Source of the DNA: Legionella taurinensis | GTDB taxonomy: Bacteria > Pseudomonadota > Gammaproteobacteria > Legionellales > Legionellaceae | DNA length: 64,000 nt | Assembly (NCBI RefSeq): GCF_900452865.1 | Contig: NZ_UGOZ01000001.1 | Location: forward strand, 1,426,001 to 1,490,000 | Direction: 5' to 3' | Shown here: one piece after another, positions 1-7,532 of the stretch | Position numbering within the stretch: position 1 is the first letter of the stretch | Layout of the letters: each line of letters opens with the position of its first letter | Notes under the pieces: model-generated | Databases searched by the model: none | What the model was told of the DNA's origin: nothing | The model's input: only the letters and a program-made list of their open reading frames with translations | Made by a program: the position numbers and the translations under genes

Positions 1-29
1 CTTCTTTAAGCACTCAAACGGGTTGACGA

Positions 30-52
30 TTATCCACAAATTCTGTGGATAA
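30..52. promoter_or_regulatory. Inverted pair of consensus DnaA boxes
   Basis: TTATCCACA at 30-38 and its exact reverse complement TGTGGATAA at 44-52 face each other across 5 bp. Both match the classical DnaA 9-mer fully. A degenerate third copy, TGTGTATAC, follows at 56-64. The pair lies before the CoA-binding protein gene, so it could be part of an origin, a DnaA titration site or a DnaA-controlled promoter. The sequence left of the window would decide this. Confidence 0.6.
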
Positions 53-131
53 CTCTGTGTATACGCTGTCAGATGCTTTATAGTCTATAGTGATAAGCCA
101 GAAGGGACTAAAAGGAAGAGGGGGGATGGGC

Positions 132-530
132 ATGGAACAAAAGATTGCGCAATTTTTTACCTCAGACGCTTATGCAGTGGTTGGCGCGTCCAATGATCGC
201 AATAAATTTGGTAATAAAGTACTGCGTTGTTATTTACAACACCATAAAAACGTTTACCCTGTGCATCCAGCGGAAACCACTGTCGAAGGTCTGGCTGCTG
301 TAAAAGCCGTGAGCCATTTACCCGATACAGTGAAAAGTATTTCCATTGTTACGCCCCCGCCGGTCACTGAGAAAATCATTGCCGAAGCCATTGCCAGGGG
401 AATTGAGAATGTATGGATACAACCCGGCACCGAGAGCAGGAAGGCAATGGATGAGGCGTTGCAGCATGGCTTAAACGTGATCGGCGGAGGACCTTGTATT
501 TTGGTGGCGCTTGGCTGCGCTCTTGAGTAA
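132..530 (+). CDS. CoA-binding domain protein (YccU-like)
   Basis: A 132-residue single-domain protein of the CoA-binding (Rossmann) family. It has the N-terminal nucleotide-binding loop AVVGASNDRNKFG, the central VYPVHP strand, and the C-terminal WIQPGTES and GGPC segments typical of YccU-like proteins. The family binds CoA in structures but has no settled cellular role. In-frame starts exist at 90 (GTG) and 126. The ATG at 132 is preferred because the AGGGGGG ribosome-binding site lies about 6 nt before it and would abut the ATG at 126. It is probably cytoplasmic, as no signal peptide is visible. Confidence 0.85.
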   Translation: MEQKIAQFFTSDAYAVVGASNDRNKFGNKVLRCYLQHHKNVYPVHPAETTVEGLAAVKAVSHLPDTVKSISIVTPPPVTEKIIAEAIARGIENVWIQPGTESRKAMDEALQHGLNVIGGGPCILVALGCALE

Positions 531-561
531 TCGCTTATCAATTGAATAGACAGGTTGAACT

Positions 562-933
562 ATGAATTTAAATCAGGACACACCGTCTGAAAGACTGTTT
601 TCCTACGGAACGTTGCGTTATGAGGCGGTTCAACTGGCCACCTTTGGGCGAACCCTTTCAGGGAAAGCCGATGAGCTGTGTGGTTATTCATTGTCCATGG
701 TGACAATCCATGATCCCGATGTGGTTGCGACCAGCGGAGATGTCCTTCACCCGATTCTGCATTATACCGGCAAACAGTCCGATCGCGTGGAGGGGATGGT
801 TTTTTATGTCAGTCTTGAGGAATTGAAACGGGCGGATGAATACGAAGTAGCCGACTACCGGCGCGTCCAGGTTCAGCTGGAGTCGGGGGAGGAAGCCTGG
901 GTTTATGTCAGTGTGGAGGCGTTGAACACTTAG
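562..933 (+). CDS. Gamma-glutamylcyclotransferase-like (AIG2/GGCT) protein
   Basis: A 123-residue protein opening with LFSYGTLR, the substrate-loop signature of the GGCT/AIG2 fold. A central VEGMVFYVSLEEL strand and LKRADEYEVADYRR, which carries the expected acidic residue and tyrosine, follow. The family releases 5-oxoproline from gamma-glutamyl amines or peptides, but the substrate cannot be read from sequence. It starts 31 nt after the CoA-binding gene and may be cotranscribed with it. Length fits the small bacterial members. Confidence 0.75.
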   Translation: MNLNQDTPSERLFSYGTLRYEAVQLATFGRTLSGKADELCGYSLSMVTIHDPDVVATSGDVLHPILHYTGKQSDRVEGMVFYVSLEELKRADEYEVADYRRVQVQLESGEEAWVYVSVEALNT

Positions 934-968
934 CTGTCCCCAGACTTGCCGCGAGAGCTTCGGCGCCC

Positions 969-1436
969 TTAGGTTTGATGCGGTTTGATGGGTTTAAAAT
1001 CGCCGTTTTTCAGCACAATACCCTGATAGCGTCCTTTGCATTCATTGGTACTCCACATCCCTTTGGTCACACCGCGCTGACCCCGTTTGAACAGGTAATA
1101 GTGAATGCGGTCCTCCCACACTTTGCCGCGGCTCATGCCGCGGGCCCGGAGTTCCCCCTGCATGAAATAAAAATCATTAATGGCCCGCACGTGAAACGTC
1201 GCCTGGTCAAGAATAATGCCTCGATTGGTGATGATGGGGTAGGTAAGCGCGCCTTTTACGGTATGAACAAAGCGTCCGGGTGTGTGTTCATCGCAATAGG
1301 CTTGATTGACGTAACGTTGGGCGGGTTCTGCCTGATAGTAAGTGCCTTGCCAGATTGTAGTGTCATCCGGAGCGGCAAAAACAGGGCATAAATAAAAAAC
1401 CAAAAAAAGACAACCAACCAGCCATTTCCCATTCAT
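969..1436 (-). CDS. Small secreted protein, unknown function
   Basis: A 155-residue protein with a clear Sec signal peptide (hydrophobic residues 5-19, likely cut near FAA-PDD at about residue 22). The mature part is rich in Tyr and Arg and has two cysteines that could form a disulfide (YCDEH and TNECKG). I do not recognise a family. It is convergent with the preceding gene and divergent from the effector candidate. Confidence 0.65.
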   Translation of the reverse strand: MNGKWLVGCLFLVFYLCPVFAAPDDTTIWQGTYYQAEPAQRYVNQAYCDEHTPGRFVHTVKGALTYPIITNRGIILDQATFHVRAINDFYFMQGELRARGMSRGKVWEDRIHYYLFKRGQRGVTKGMWSTNECKGRYQGIVLKNGDFKPIKPHQT

Positions 1437-1532
1437 TCTTATTCAATTCCGTACTGCCATTTTGCGGGGCTGCATTGTAATCCATTTTTTTAAAAAAGTA
1501 TAAATGAGCGAAGCGGTTAATAATTCTGGCTT

Positions 1533-1565
1533 TTTAATGTTCTGTTAAGTTAGATTTGATATAAC
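1533..1565 (+). promoter_or_regulatory. PmrA-box-like direct repeat and -10 element
   Basis: Two half-sites, TTTAATGTT (1533-1541) and GTTAAGTTA (1544-1552), sit two bases apart. They resemble the Legionella PmrA consensus cTTAATatT-N2-cTTAATatT. A TATAAC -10 candidate lies at 1560-1565, so the repeat covers the expected -35 position, as is usual for PmrA-activated effector promoters. The second half-site is degenerate in its last bases. The match was made by eye. Confidence 0.45.
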
Positions 1566-1592
1566 TGACCTGTTACAGTCGATTGTAAGCGC

Positions 1593-3314
1593 ATGAGCTC
1601 TCCCATTTTTATTATCGAAAACACCCTGGCTCACGATAAAAAACGCCAAGCAGCCATACATGCTGCTGTCGATATTTCAGCCACGATGTACAACTGTTTT
1701 TTTCATGCGTATGCCCTGCATCTGATGGCTAACGGCCAGCCTTTCCCTGAGGATTTGTTTATTGCCCACGAGACAGACACCAGTGAAGTGAAAGCGTTAA
1801 AATCCATCGTTCGCAGTGAGCGTGACCTCTCCCTTTTTGAAGACTATGACCAGATCACGACTGGAGCCAGGCAGGATCATCTGGCCGAAAAAGTGCTTGT
1901 GCTGGGGGCATTGTTTCGCAGCTGGTTTATCCATCGCGTCAAGGATAACCCGAAAATGAAAGACCTGCTGTTTGATGGCAGGGATACGGTTGGCATTACC
2001 TTCTACCATTTAGTTGAAAGCTTTGATGCCGGCGAAGACTGGTTGAGGGAGCAAATCAACGCATCAACGAACCACTATAAAGCCAATAAGGTTTATTTTG
2101 ATACACTGCACTTAAATCCGATCTCGCGCAGTTCGGCCTTCTCTTTTTGGGAAAAAACAGGCTATGACAATTACCTGCGATACCTCAATCAATCCTGGGT
2201 GAAGGTCTTTGTGCATGAAGTTGAATTTATGCTGCGCTTTAATGACATCTCCTATACGATTTATAATAAAATGGAGGCCTGCGTGTCTTCAGAAAGCAAG
2301 GCCGGAGGGCCTCATCTGGAGTTGGCGATTCATGCGGAATACGACCATTTTTATTTGATACCCAATGAGCGTACGGCGGATTTTCTTGAACATTACAGTG
2401 CCCAACACCGGCGAAGTCTCAGTGAGCGCAGTGACGTATTGAGTCTCGACGGTCACGACAAAGTGGCCTTGGCAAAAAAATCACCATTCTTATTGCTGGC
2501 GGTCATGTTGCCCACGGCAGACCTGTCTGGAAAGACCCCGCTGCAAGTCATGATTGAGCGGTTGCAGGAGTTAAAATCAGAAATTGCCTTGCGGCAGGAC
2601 AAACCCCATCCTTTAGGGTTTTTTGATGCAAAGAAAACGCTGAGCAAGGATTTAAACCACAAAACAGCCCCTTCTGCCTCAGCAACAGCGGTCCATCCTT
2701 TGCAACCCGTGTCGAATAGACCTCCCTTGGCAACAATGGAATCGGCCGTCGCTCCTCACGCCTTAATCCCGCCCGTGGGAAGCGTCATGCCTTCATCATC
2801 GGGAAGAAAAAAGAAGCGTCAGCGGTTGACGGAGCAGGAAAAAAATTATGCTTATGCCTTGTATGAACTTGAGCAGAAAGTACTGGAGTTTAAAGTATTA
2901 AGCGAGAATGGAAAAAGACCGAAATACCAGGACGCCTTCAATGAAATAGGCGCTTTGCATAAAAACTTAGTAACGTACTGGAATGATTACAATAAGTCCA
3001 ATAAAAATGAGGAGGCTTATGATCTTTTCAGAGAGCAGTCACTTGCGGAGATTGCCAGAAACAAGCGGCGCATTGAACACCATCGCGGTTGTGGGAAAAT
3101 TGTAACCAACCTGGTGCTCGGTGTACTCGGTATCGGGATTTTTTATTTTGCCGTCTGTGCTTTAAAATGGGCCATCACTAAGCAATTTTTCTTTAAACCC
3201 AGGACAGACACGGCCAACATCACGGAGACGCTTGTTGATAATATAGGGAAACTTGAGGCAAGGCCGGAGGAACCCGTAGACAGGGGTGATGAGGGCTATA
3301 GGCTGAATACCTGA
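1593..3314 (+). CDS. Candidate Dot/Icm effector with OTU (Lot-class)-like protease signature
   Basis: A 573-residue protein. Near the N terminus, YNCFFHAYA (Cys35) looks like the OTU cysteine loop (NC-hydrophobic-F-x-A). IHAEYDHFYLIP (His252) looks like the OTU histidine strand, and Asp27 lies 8 residues before the Cys. A gap of about 217 residues between Cys and His suits Legionella Lot-class deubiquitinases, which carry a helical insertion. A Ser/Pro/Ala-rich linker (about 350-405), a basic patch GRKKKRQR, a helical segment and one transmembrane segment (about 503-528) follow. The C terminus is acidic (EARPEEPVD), like a Dot/Icm E-block signal. Seen: the motifs. Inferred: protease activity, translocation and host-membrane anchoring. 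It could also be a catalytically dead relative. Confidence 0.6.
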   Translation: MSSPIFIIENTLAHDKKRQAAIHAAVDISATMYNCFFHAYALHLMANGQPFPEDLFIAHETDTSEVKALKSIVRSERDLSLFEDYDQITTGARQDHLAEKVLVLGALFRSWFIHRVKDNPKMKDLLFDGRDTVGITFYHLVESFDAGEDWLREQINASTNHYKANKVYFDTLHLNPISRSSAFSFWEKTGYDNYLRYLNQSWVKVFVHEVEFMLRFNDISYTIYNKMEACVSSESKAGGPHLELAIHAEYDHFYLIPNERTADFLEHYSAQHRRSLSERSDVLSLDGHDKVALAKKSPFLLLAVMLPTADLSGKTPLQVMIERLQELKSEIALRQDKPHPLGFFDAKKTLSKDLNHKTAPSASATAVHPLQPVSNRPPLATMESAVAPHALIPPVGSVMPSSSGRKKKRQRLTEQEKNYAYALYELEQKVLEFKVLSENGKRPKYQDAFNEIGALHKNLVTYWNDYNKSNKNEEAYDLFREQSLAEIARNKRRIEHHRGCGKIVTNLVLGVLGIGIFYFAVCALKWAITKQFFFKPRTDTANITETLVDNIGKLEARPEEPVDRGDEGYRLNT

Positions 3315-3419
3315 GGCGAATGCCTGCTGCAATTTTAAAGTAAATGGCCTGTATGACGATAAATAGAACAATTCAGGGTAAAGGGACTCCGGTTTAAGCG
3401 CCCCTATCAGGATAACAGG

Positions 3420-5009
3420 ATGCTTGATCCACAACATGAAGAAAGAAATCTGGCTTCCAAATGGCGACTGTTGTTTGTCTATCACTTTTACCGCCTCGGC
3501 TGTGTGCTGCTCTTTTTTGGTATATTAATCTACGATGCTCTTGGTTTTCACGAGTACAACTGGCCATTTATTGCACTGAATACCATGTATCTGGTGATGG
3601 CGCTGCTCTTTCTTTATTTACAGTACCTTCATCGACCCGGCTTCAAGACGCAGGTCATCATCTCGGGAACCATGGACATCATTGCTCAGGCTTTACTCAT
3701 CAGTCTGCTTGGCAATACCCGTTCCTGGCTAGGCATCCTGTTGAATGCGACCATTGCCGCGTTAAGTATTCTGGTGCCCGGACGTCTGGCCATTTTTTTT
3801 GCATCCATTGCCAGTTGCATATTGTTGGGTTTCAGTATCCTGCAATACATCCACAGTGACTCGGATAATTTAAGCACCTTCTTTTACAGTGGGGTTCATG
3901 GCGCTGGGATTTTTGCCACGGCAATTACCGCCTGGTACTTAGCCAACCGCGTCCGCGCCAGCGAAACACTGGCTGTGCATCGCAGCCACGAATTGGCCAG
4001 CATGCAGCGAATCAATGAATACATTGTCGAGCGACTGCATTCCGGTGTCATTTATGTCGATGCCAATCAGACAATCAAATTAATTAATGGGGCGGCGCGT
4101 CAATTTTTCAATTGCCTGCAAACCCTGAATTTGGCGACCATTGAGCAGTTGTCGCCAAGTTTGGATAAAAAATACCAGGACTACCTCAAAAAAATCACGG
4201 ATAGTTTCCGTCCCGCCAAAACCATCATTAACGACCCTTACCTGAGGGTTCATTTTTTTCCGACGCAGGTCGGGACAAAGGTCGCGGTTTTAATCCTTTT
4301 AGACGACATGAGTGCGGTTTCACAGCAGGCACAGCAATTGAAACTGGCGTCTTTAGGTCGTTTTTCCGCCAGCATTGCTCATGAATTGCGTAACCCTCTG
4401 GGGGCCATATCGCATGCCGTGCAGCTGATGGGTGAAAATGATACCCTCACTGAAGAGGATTTGCGGCTTAAAGAATTGATTATCAATAATTGCCATCGCA
4501 TGAATCGGGTGATTAAAAATGTCATGCAGCTGTCAAGAAGGGAGCAATCACAACAACAAGTCATTGATTTAGCTTCCTTTCTTACTCAGTTCAAGCAGGA
4601 TTTCTGCAGTCATTCGGCCTGTTTAATTCAAATCGAACTGCCAGACACCCCCCTTTTGCCTTTTCATTTCGATAAAAGCCAACTTGAGCAAATTTTGGTT
4701 ATACTTTGTGATAATGCCATTCAACACGGGAAAAATAAGACAGGTCAGGCAGAAATTACCATCAAAGCCAGGCAAACGGAGCAAAATACGCAGTTAATGG
4801 TCTGTGATACCGGTCCGGGCGTGAAAGAATCCGTCATGGATGCTATTTTTGATCCATTTTTCAGTACGGTCAGAACCGGCTACGGCATGGGCCTTTACAT
4901 TGCCCGTGACCTGTGCGAAATCAATCAGGCCAGCTTAAATGTGACGAATAGGGACCAAGGGTGTTGTTTTACCATCACCTTAAATCAGGCAAGTGAGATG
5001 CTATTATGA
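3420..5009 (+). CDS. pilS: PilS, sensor histidine kinase of type IV pilus expression
   Basis: A 529-residue membrane kinase. The N-terminal 180 residues hold about six hydrophobic segments, as in PilS. A PAS-like linker follows, then a HisKA H-box ASIAHELRNPLG with phospho-acceptor His321. The C-terminal ATPase domain has the N box (CDNAIQHG), the G1 box (CDTGPGVK) and the G2 box (GYGMGLYIARDL). In the family it phosphorylates PilR, which activates sigma-54 transcription of pilA. The stop overlaps pilR by 4 nt (ATGA), so the two are translationally coupled. Confidence 0.93.
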   Translation: MLDPQHEERNLASKWRLLFVYHFYRLGCVLLFFGILIYDALGFHEYNWPFIALNTMYLVMALLFLYLQYLHRPGFKTQVIISGTMDIIAQALLISLLGNTRSWLGILLNATIAALSILVPGRLAIFFASIASCILLGFSILQYIHSDSDNLSTFFYSGVHGAGIFATAITAWYLANRVRASETLAVHRSHELASMQRINEYIVERLHSGVIYVDANQTIKLINGAARQFFNCLQTLNLATIEQLSPSLDKKYQDYLKKITDSFRPAKTIINDPYLRVHFFPTQVGTKVAVLILLDDMSAVSQQAQQLKLASLGRFSASIAHELRNPLGAISHAVQLMGENDTLTEEDLRLKELIINNCHRMNRVIKNVMQLSRREQSQQQVIDLASFLTQFKQDFCSHSACLIQIELPDTPLLPFHFDKSQLEQILVILCDNAIQHGKNKTGQAEITIKARQTEQNTQLMVCDTGPGVKESVMDAIFDPFFSTVRTGYGMGLYIARDLCEINQASLNVTNRDQGCCFTITLNQASEMLL

Positions 5010-6349
5010 GTAAGACCAAGATCCTTGTGGTGGATGACGAGCCGGACATCTGTGAACTGTTGTCGCTAACCTTAAAGCGCATGGGCTTAAATTGCGATAC
5101 GGCCAATACTTATCAGCAAGGCATTCATTTTATCAATTCAGAGGATTACTCCCTGGTCCTTACAGACATGCACCTCCCCGACGGTGACGGCATTGAACTG
5201 GTAAAATACATTCAAAAAAGCCGCCCTCAGATTCCAGTGGCCGTCATCACGGCCTACGGTAACGTGGACGGTGCGGTCAATACGCTTAAAGCTGGAGCGT
5301 TTGATTACGTTTCCAAGCCCATCGATCTTCCCATGCTTAAGGATTTGGTAAAAACGGCATTGTCCATGCAGCAAAAACCCATGGTTTCACGCGATGATGT
5401 GCTGCTCGGCAATAGCCCCATCATGCAGGAATTGAGGCAAAACATTGGTAAATTGGCTCGCAGTCAGGCGCCTGTCTTTATTCTTGGGGAGTCCGGGGTA
5501 GGCAAGGAGTTGGTGGCGCAGTTGATTCACAACCAGGGTCCGCGTGCCGAAAAACCCTTTATTCCGGTAAACTGCGGCGCTATCCCCTCGGAACTCATGG
5601 AATCGGAATTTTTTGGCCATAAAAAAGGCAGCTTTACCGGCGCCATCGGCGACAAGTCCGGCCTGTTTGTGGCAGCCAATGGCGGCACCCTTTTTTTGGA
5701 TGAGATTGCCGAACTGCCCTTAGCCATGCAAGTGAAGTTGTTGCGGGCGATTCAGGAAAAAGCCATTAAACCCATAGGCGAACACAATGAAATCCCTGTT
5801 GATGTGCGGATTTTGAGCGCAAGTCATAAAAACCTGCAGAATGAAATTGCCTGCGGCCGATTCCGACAGGATTTGTATTATCGTGTCAATGTGATTGAAT
5901 TGCGGGTGCCGACTCTCCAGGAAAGATTATCGGATATCCCACTGCTGGCCAACCACATATTGCAGCATTTGGCCGCTGAGCAGCATCGGCCCATGGAACC
6001 CTTGTCCAAGGCTTGTATTCAGGCCCTGCAGAATTACCATTTTCCCGGTAACGTGCGCGAGCTCGAAAACATTCTGGAACGGGCGATGGCGATGTGCGAA
6101 GGGAATACCATCAGCGTGGAGGATCTGCATTTACCGGCAGCCCCTGTCATGCCTGTTGAAGAAAAGGCCGTACCGCAGCCTGCGGCCCCGGTGCCGAAAA
6201 ACCTCGACGGATCGCTGTACGAACATGAGAAAGAGTTGATTCTAAGCGCGCTTGAAAAAACCAAATGGAATCGCACGGCGGCGGCTAAACTGTTAGGGGT
6301 CAGTTTCAGAACATTAAGGTACCGTCTGAAAAAGCTCGGCCTGGATTAA
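5006..6349 (+). CDS. pilR: PilR, sigma-54-dependent response regulator
   Basis: A 447-residue NtrC-type activator. The receiver domain (1-120) has the acidic pocket DDE at 10-12 and phospho-acceptor Asp54. The AAA+ domain has Walker A GESGVGKE and the sigma-54 contact loop as GSFTGA, the variant usual in PilR rather than GAFTGA. Walker B is GTLFLDEIAEL. The C terminus is a Fis-type helix-turn-helix (WNRTAAAKLLGVSFRTLRYRL). It is expected to drive pilin genes outside this window. Its stop overlaps that of the convergent RES toxin gene by 4 bp. Confidence 0.93.
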   Translation: MSKTKILVVDDEPDICELLSLTLKRMGLNCDTANTYQQGIHFINSEDYSLVLTDMHLPDGDGIELVKYIQKSRPQIPVAVITAYGNVDGAVNTLKAGAFDYVSKPIDLPMLKDLVKTALSMQQKPMVSRDDVLLGNSPIMQELRQNIGKLARSQAPVFILGESGVGKELVAQLIHNQGPRAEKPFIPVNCGAIPSELMESEFFGHKKGSFTGAIGDKSGLFVAANGGTLFLDEIAELPLAMQVKLLRAIQEKAIKPIGEHNEIPVDVRILSASHKNLQNEIACGRFRQDLYYRVNVIELRVPTLQERLSDIPLLANHILQHLAAEQHRPMEPLSKACIQALQNYHFPGNVRELENILERAMAMCEGNTISVEDLHLPAAPVMPVEEKAVPQPAAPVPKNLDGSLYEHEKELILSALEKTKWNRTAAAKLLGVSFRTLRYRLKKLGLD

Positions 6350-7065
6350 ACCGGTATCGTTTCTGCCGTTTTGGCCGCCAGGGATTTTTTATAAACCAGG
6401 GTGATCGCTTGTCCATCCCAGACATAACTGTAGTGGCTTCCCTGCTTACAGCTGAGTAGGGTTTTTGGTCGAAACAAGGCAAAATTCTTGCCTTCACCGC
6501 GCACGGAATGATAAACAAGACCATCATCGCCGCGCTTCTTAACCGCGGCGCCAAGACCCTGGCCGAATTGATAATCCGTCCGATGATAAACCGGATGCGT
6601 TTCTGGATTAAGCGGCAACAGGTCGTAGAGGGTTGCGTTAAACTGCGCCACAAGGCCTCGCATGTCGATTTCCTGAGCCGGCTCATGGGTGTATTGTAAA
6701 AAGCGCTGACGATGATAGACCGTTTCAGCGATTGCCGTTTCCAATCGTTCCGCCGCGTAGAAAATGCCATAATCGCCATTGGAAAAACGGCTGCCGTCGG
6801 GGTTGGTGTGGGTAAAGGCCGCCATGATAAAACCGCTTCCTGTGGTGCCGAACACCCTTTCTTTTGCAGGCAGCAGGCTTAAATTGCCGACTTCATCCTG
6901 AATACGCGGATTCGTCAGGGACTGCACCTTATACAAGGCTTCGAACTCCGCGGCATCCGCCACATCCTCAAACAGTGAGATCGGAGGAAATTTGGAAGGA
7001 ATTAATCGATGGCAGCGCTGTGACGCAAACCCGGTCTTTTCCAGTGTGTCAATGAGGGACATCAT
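6346..7065 (-). CDS. RES-domain toxin of a RES/Xre toxin-antitoxin pair
   Basis: A 239-residue RES-domain protein. It shows the conserved Arg (GSRFS), Glu (YAAERLETAIAETVYHR) and Ser (VYHSVRGEGKNFALF) regions after which the family is named. Characterised members degrade or phosphorolyse NAD+ and arrest growth. The start overlaps the upstream antitoxin stop by 4 nt, the normal antitoxin-first order. All recognisable motifs are intact, so it looks functional. Confidence 0.85.
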   Translation of the reverse strand: MMSLIDTLEKTGFASQRCHRLIPSKFPPISLFEDVADAAEFEALYKVQSLTNPRIQDEVGNLSLLPAKERVFGTTGSGFIMAAFTHTNPDGSRFSNGDYGIFYAAERLETAIAETVYHRQRFLQYTHEPAQEIDMRGLVAQFNATLYDLLPLNPETHPVYHRTDYQFGQGLGAAVKKRGDDGLVYHSVRGEGKNFALFRPKTLLSCKQGSHYSYVWDGQAITLVYKKSLAAKTAETIPV

Positions 7066-7460
7066 GCTTTACCGCCTCGCTCTGCATTTAAACGGCTGGC
7101 AATGGACCACAAGTCGACCACACGGCCCTGCATCATGATGGCCATCGCGGACTGGCCATTGAAAAAAGGCGCATGGTTCGGCTTTCGAACCCACCCATAC
7201 ACCGATTCGGGATGGGAAAAGAGGATGCGCAATGCAGCATGAATATTCAAAAGATAGGATAAACGTTCGGCCAAATCACGGCTTATCAGGGCCTTGTCCG
7301 GATCGCTTTTGTATTTAAACAGGGTGGAGCGTTTTAAACCCAGGAGCGTCTGCATTTCTTCGGTGCTGCAGCGCCATTTTTCAAGGATGGTCACGACTGC
7401 TTTAAAGGCGGCTTGCAAATCATTCATGGTTAATGGGGTATTCGCGGTAAAAGGTATCAT
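7062..7460 (-). CDS. Xre/MbcA/ParS-type antitoxin
   Basis: A 132-residue protein with an N-terminal helix-turn-helix (TEEMQTLLGLKRSTLFKYKS) and a C-terminal MbcA/ParS/Xre toxin-binding domain. That domain is recognisable from ERLSYLLNIHAALRILF, WVRKPNHAPFFNGQSAMAIM and the end GRVVDLWSIASRLNAERGG. The family binds and neutralises the RES toxin and represses its own promoter. A later ATG (MNDLQAAF, 11 residues in) is also possible. Two near-palindromes lie directly upstream. Confidence 0.87.
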   Translation of the reverse strand: MIPFTANTPLTMNDLQAAFKAVVTILEKWRCSTEEMQTLLGLKRSTLFKYKSDPDKALISRDLAERLSYLLNIHAALRILFSHPESVYGWVRKPNHAPFFNGQSAMAIMMQGRVVDLWSIASRLNAERGGKA

Positions 7461-7489
7461 CGTCGCTGTCCCTATTGGCTGTTCCTTGG

Positions 7490-7532
7490 TCTAAATATAG
7501 ATTATTTTTTTCATTTAGTCTATATATGGACT
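7490..7532 (-). promoter_or_regulatory. Probable autoregulatory operators of the RES/Xre pair
   Basis: Two related AT-rich near-palindromes, TCTAAATATAGA (7490-7501) and AGTCTATATATGGACT (7517-7532), have centres 29 bp apart. They lie just upstream of the antitoxin start and reach the stop codon of the preceding protease gene. They share a TCTAWATATRGA-like core, as expected for two binding sites of the Xre antitoxin or antitoxin-toxin complex. Confidence 0.55.

Noticed and set aside
90-131. Upstream GTG (90) and ATG (126) starts of the CoA-binding protein
   Set aside because: The extra residues are basic and unlike the family, and the ribosome-binding site is placed for the ATG at 132.
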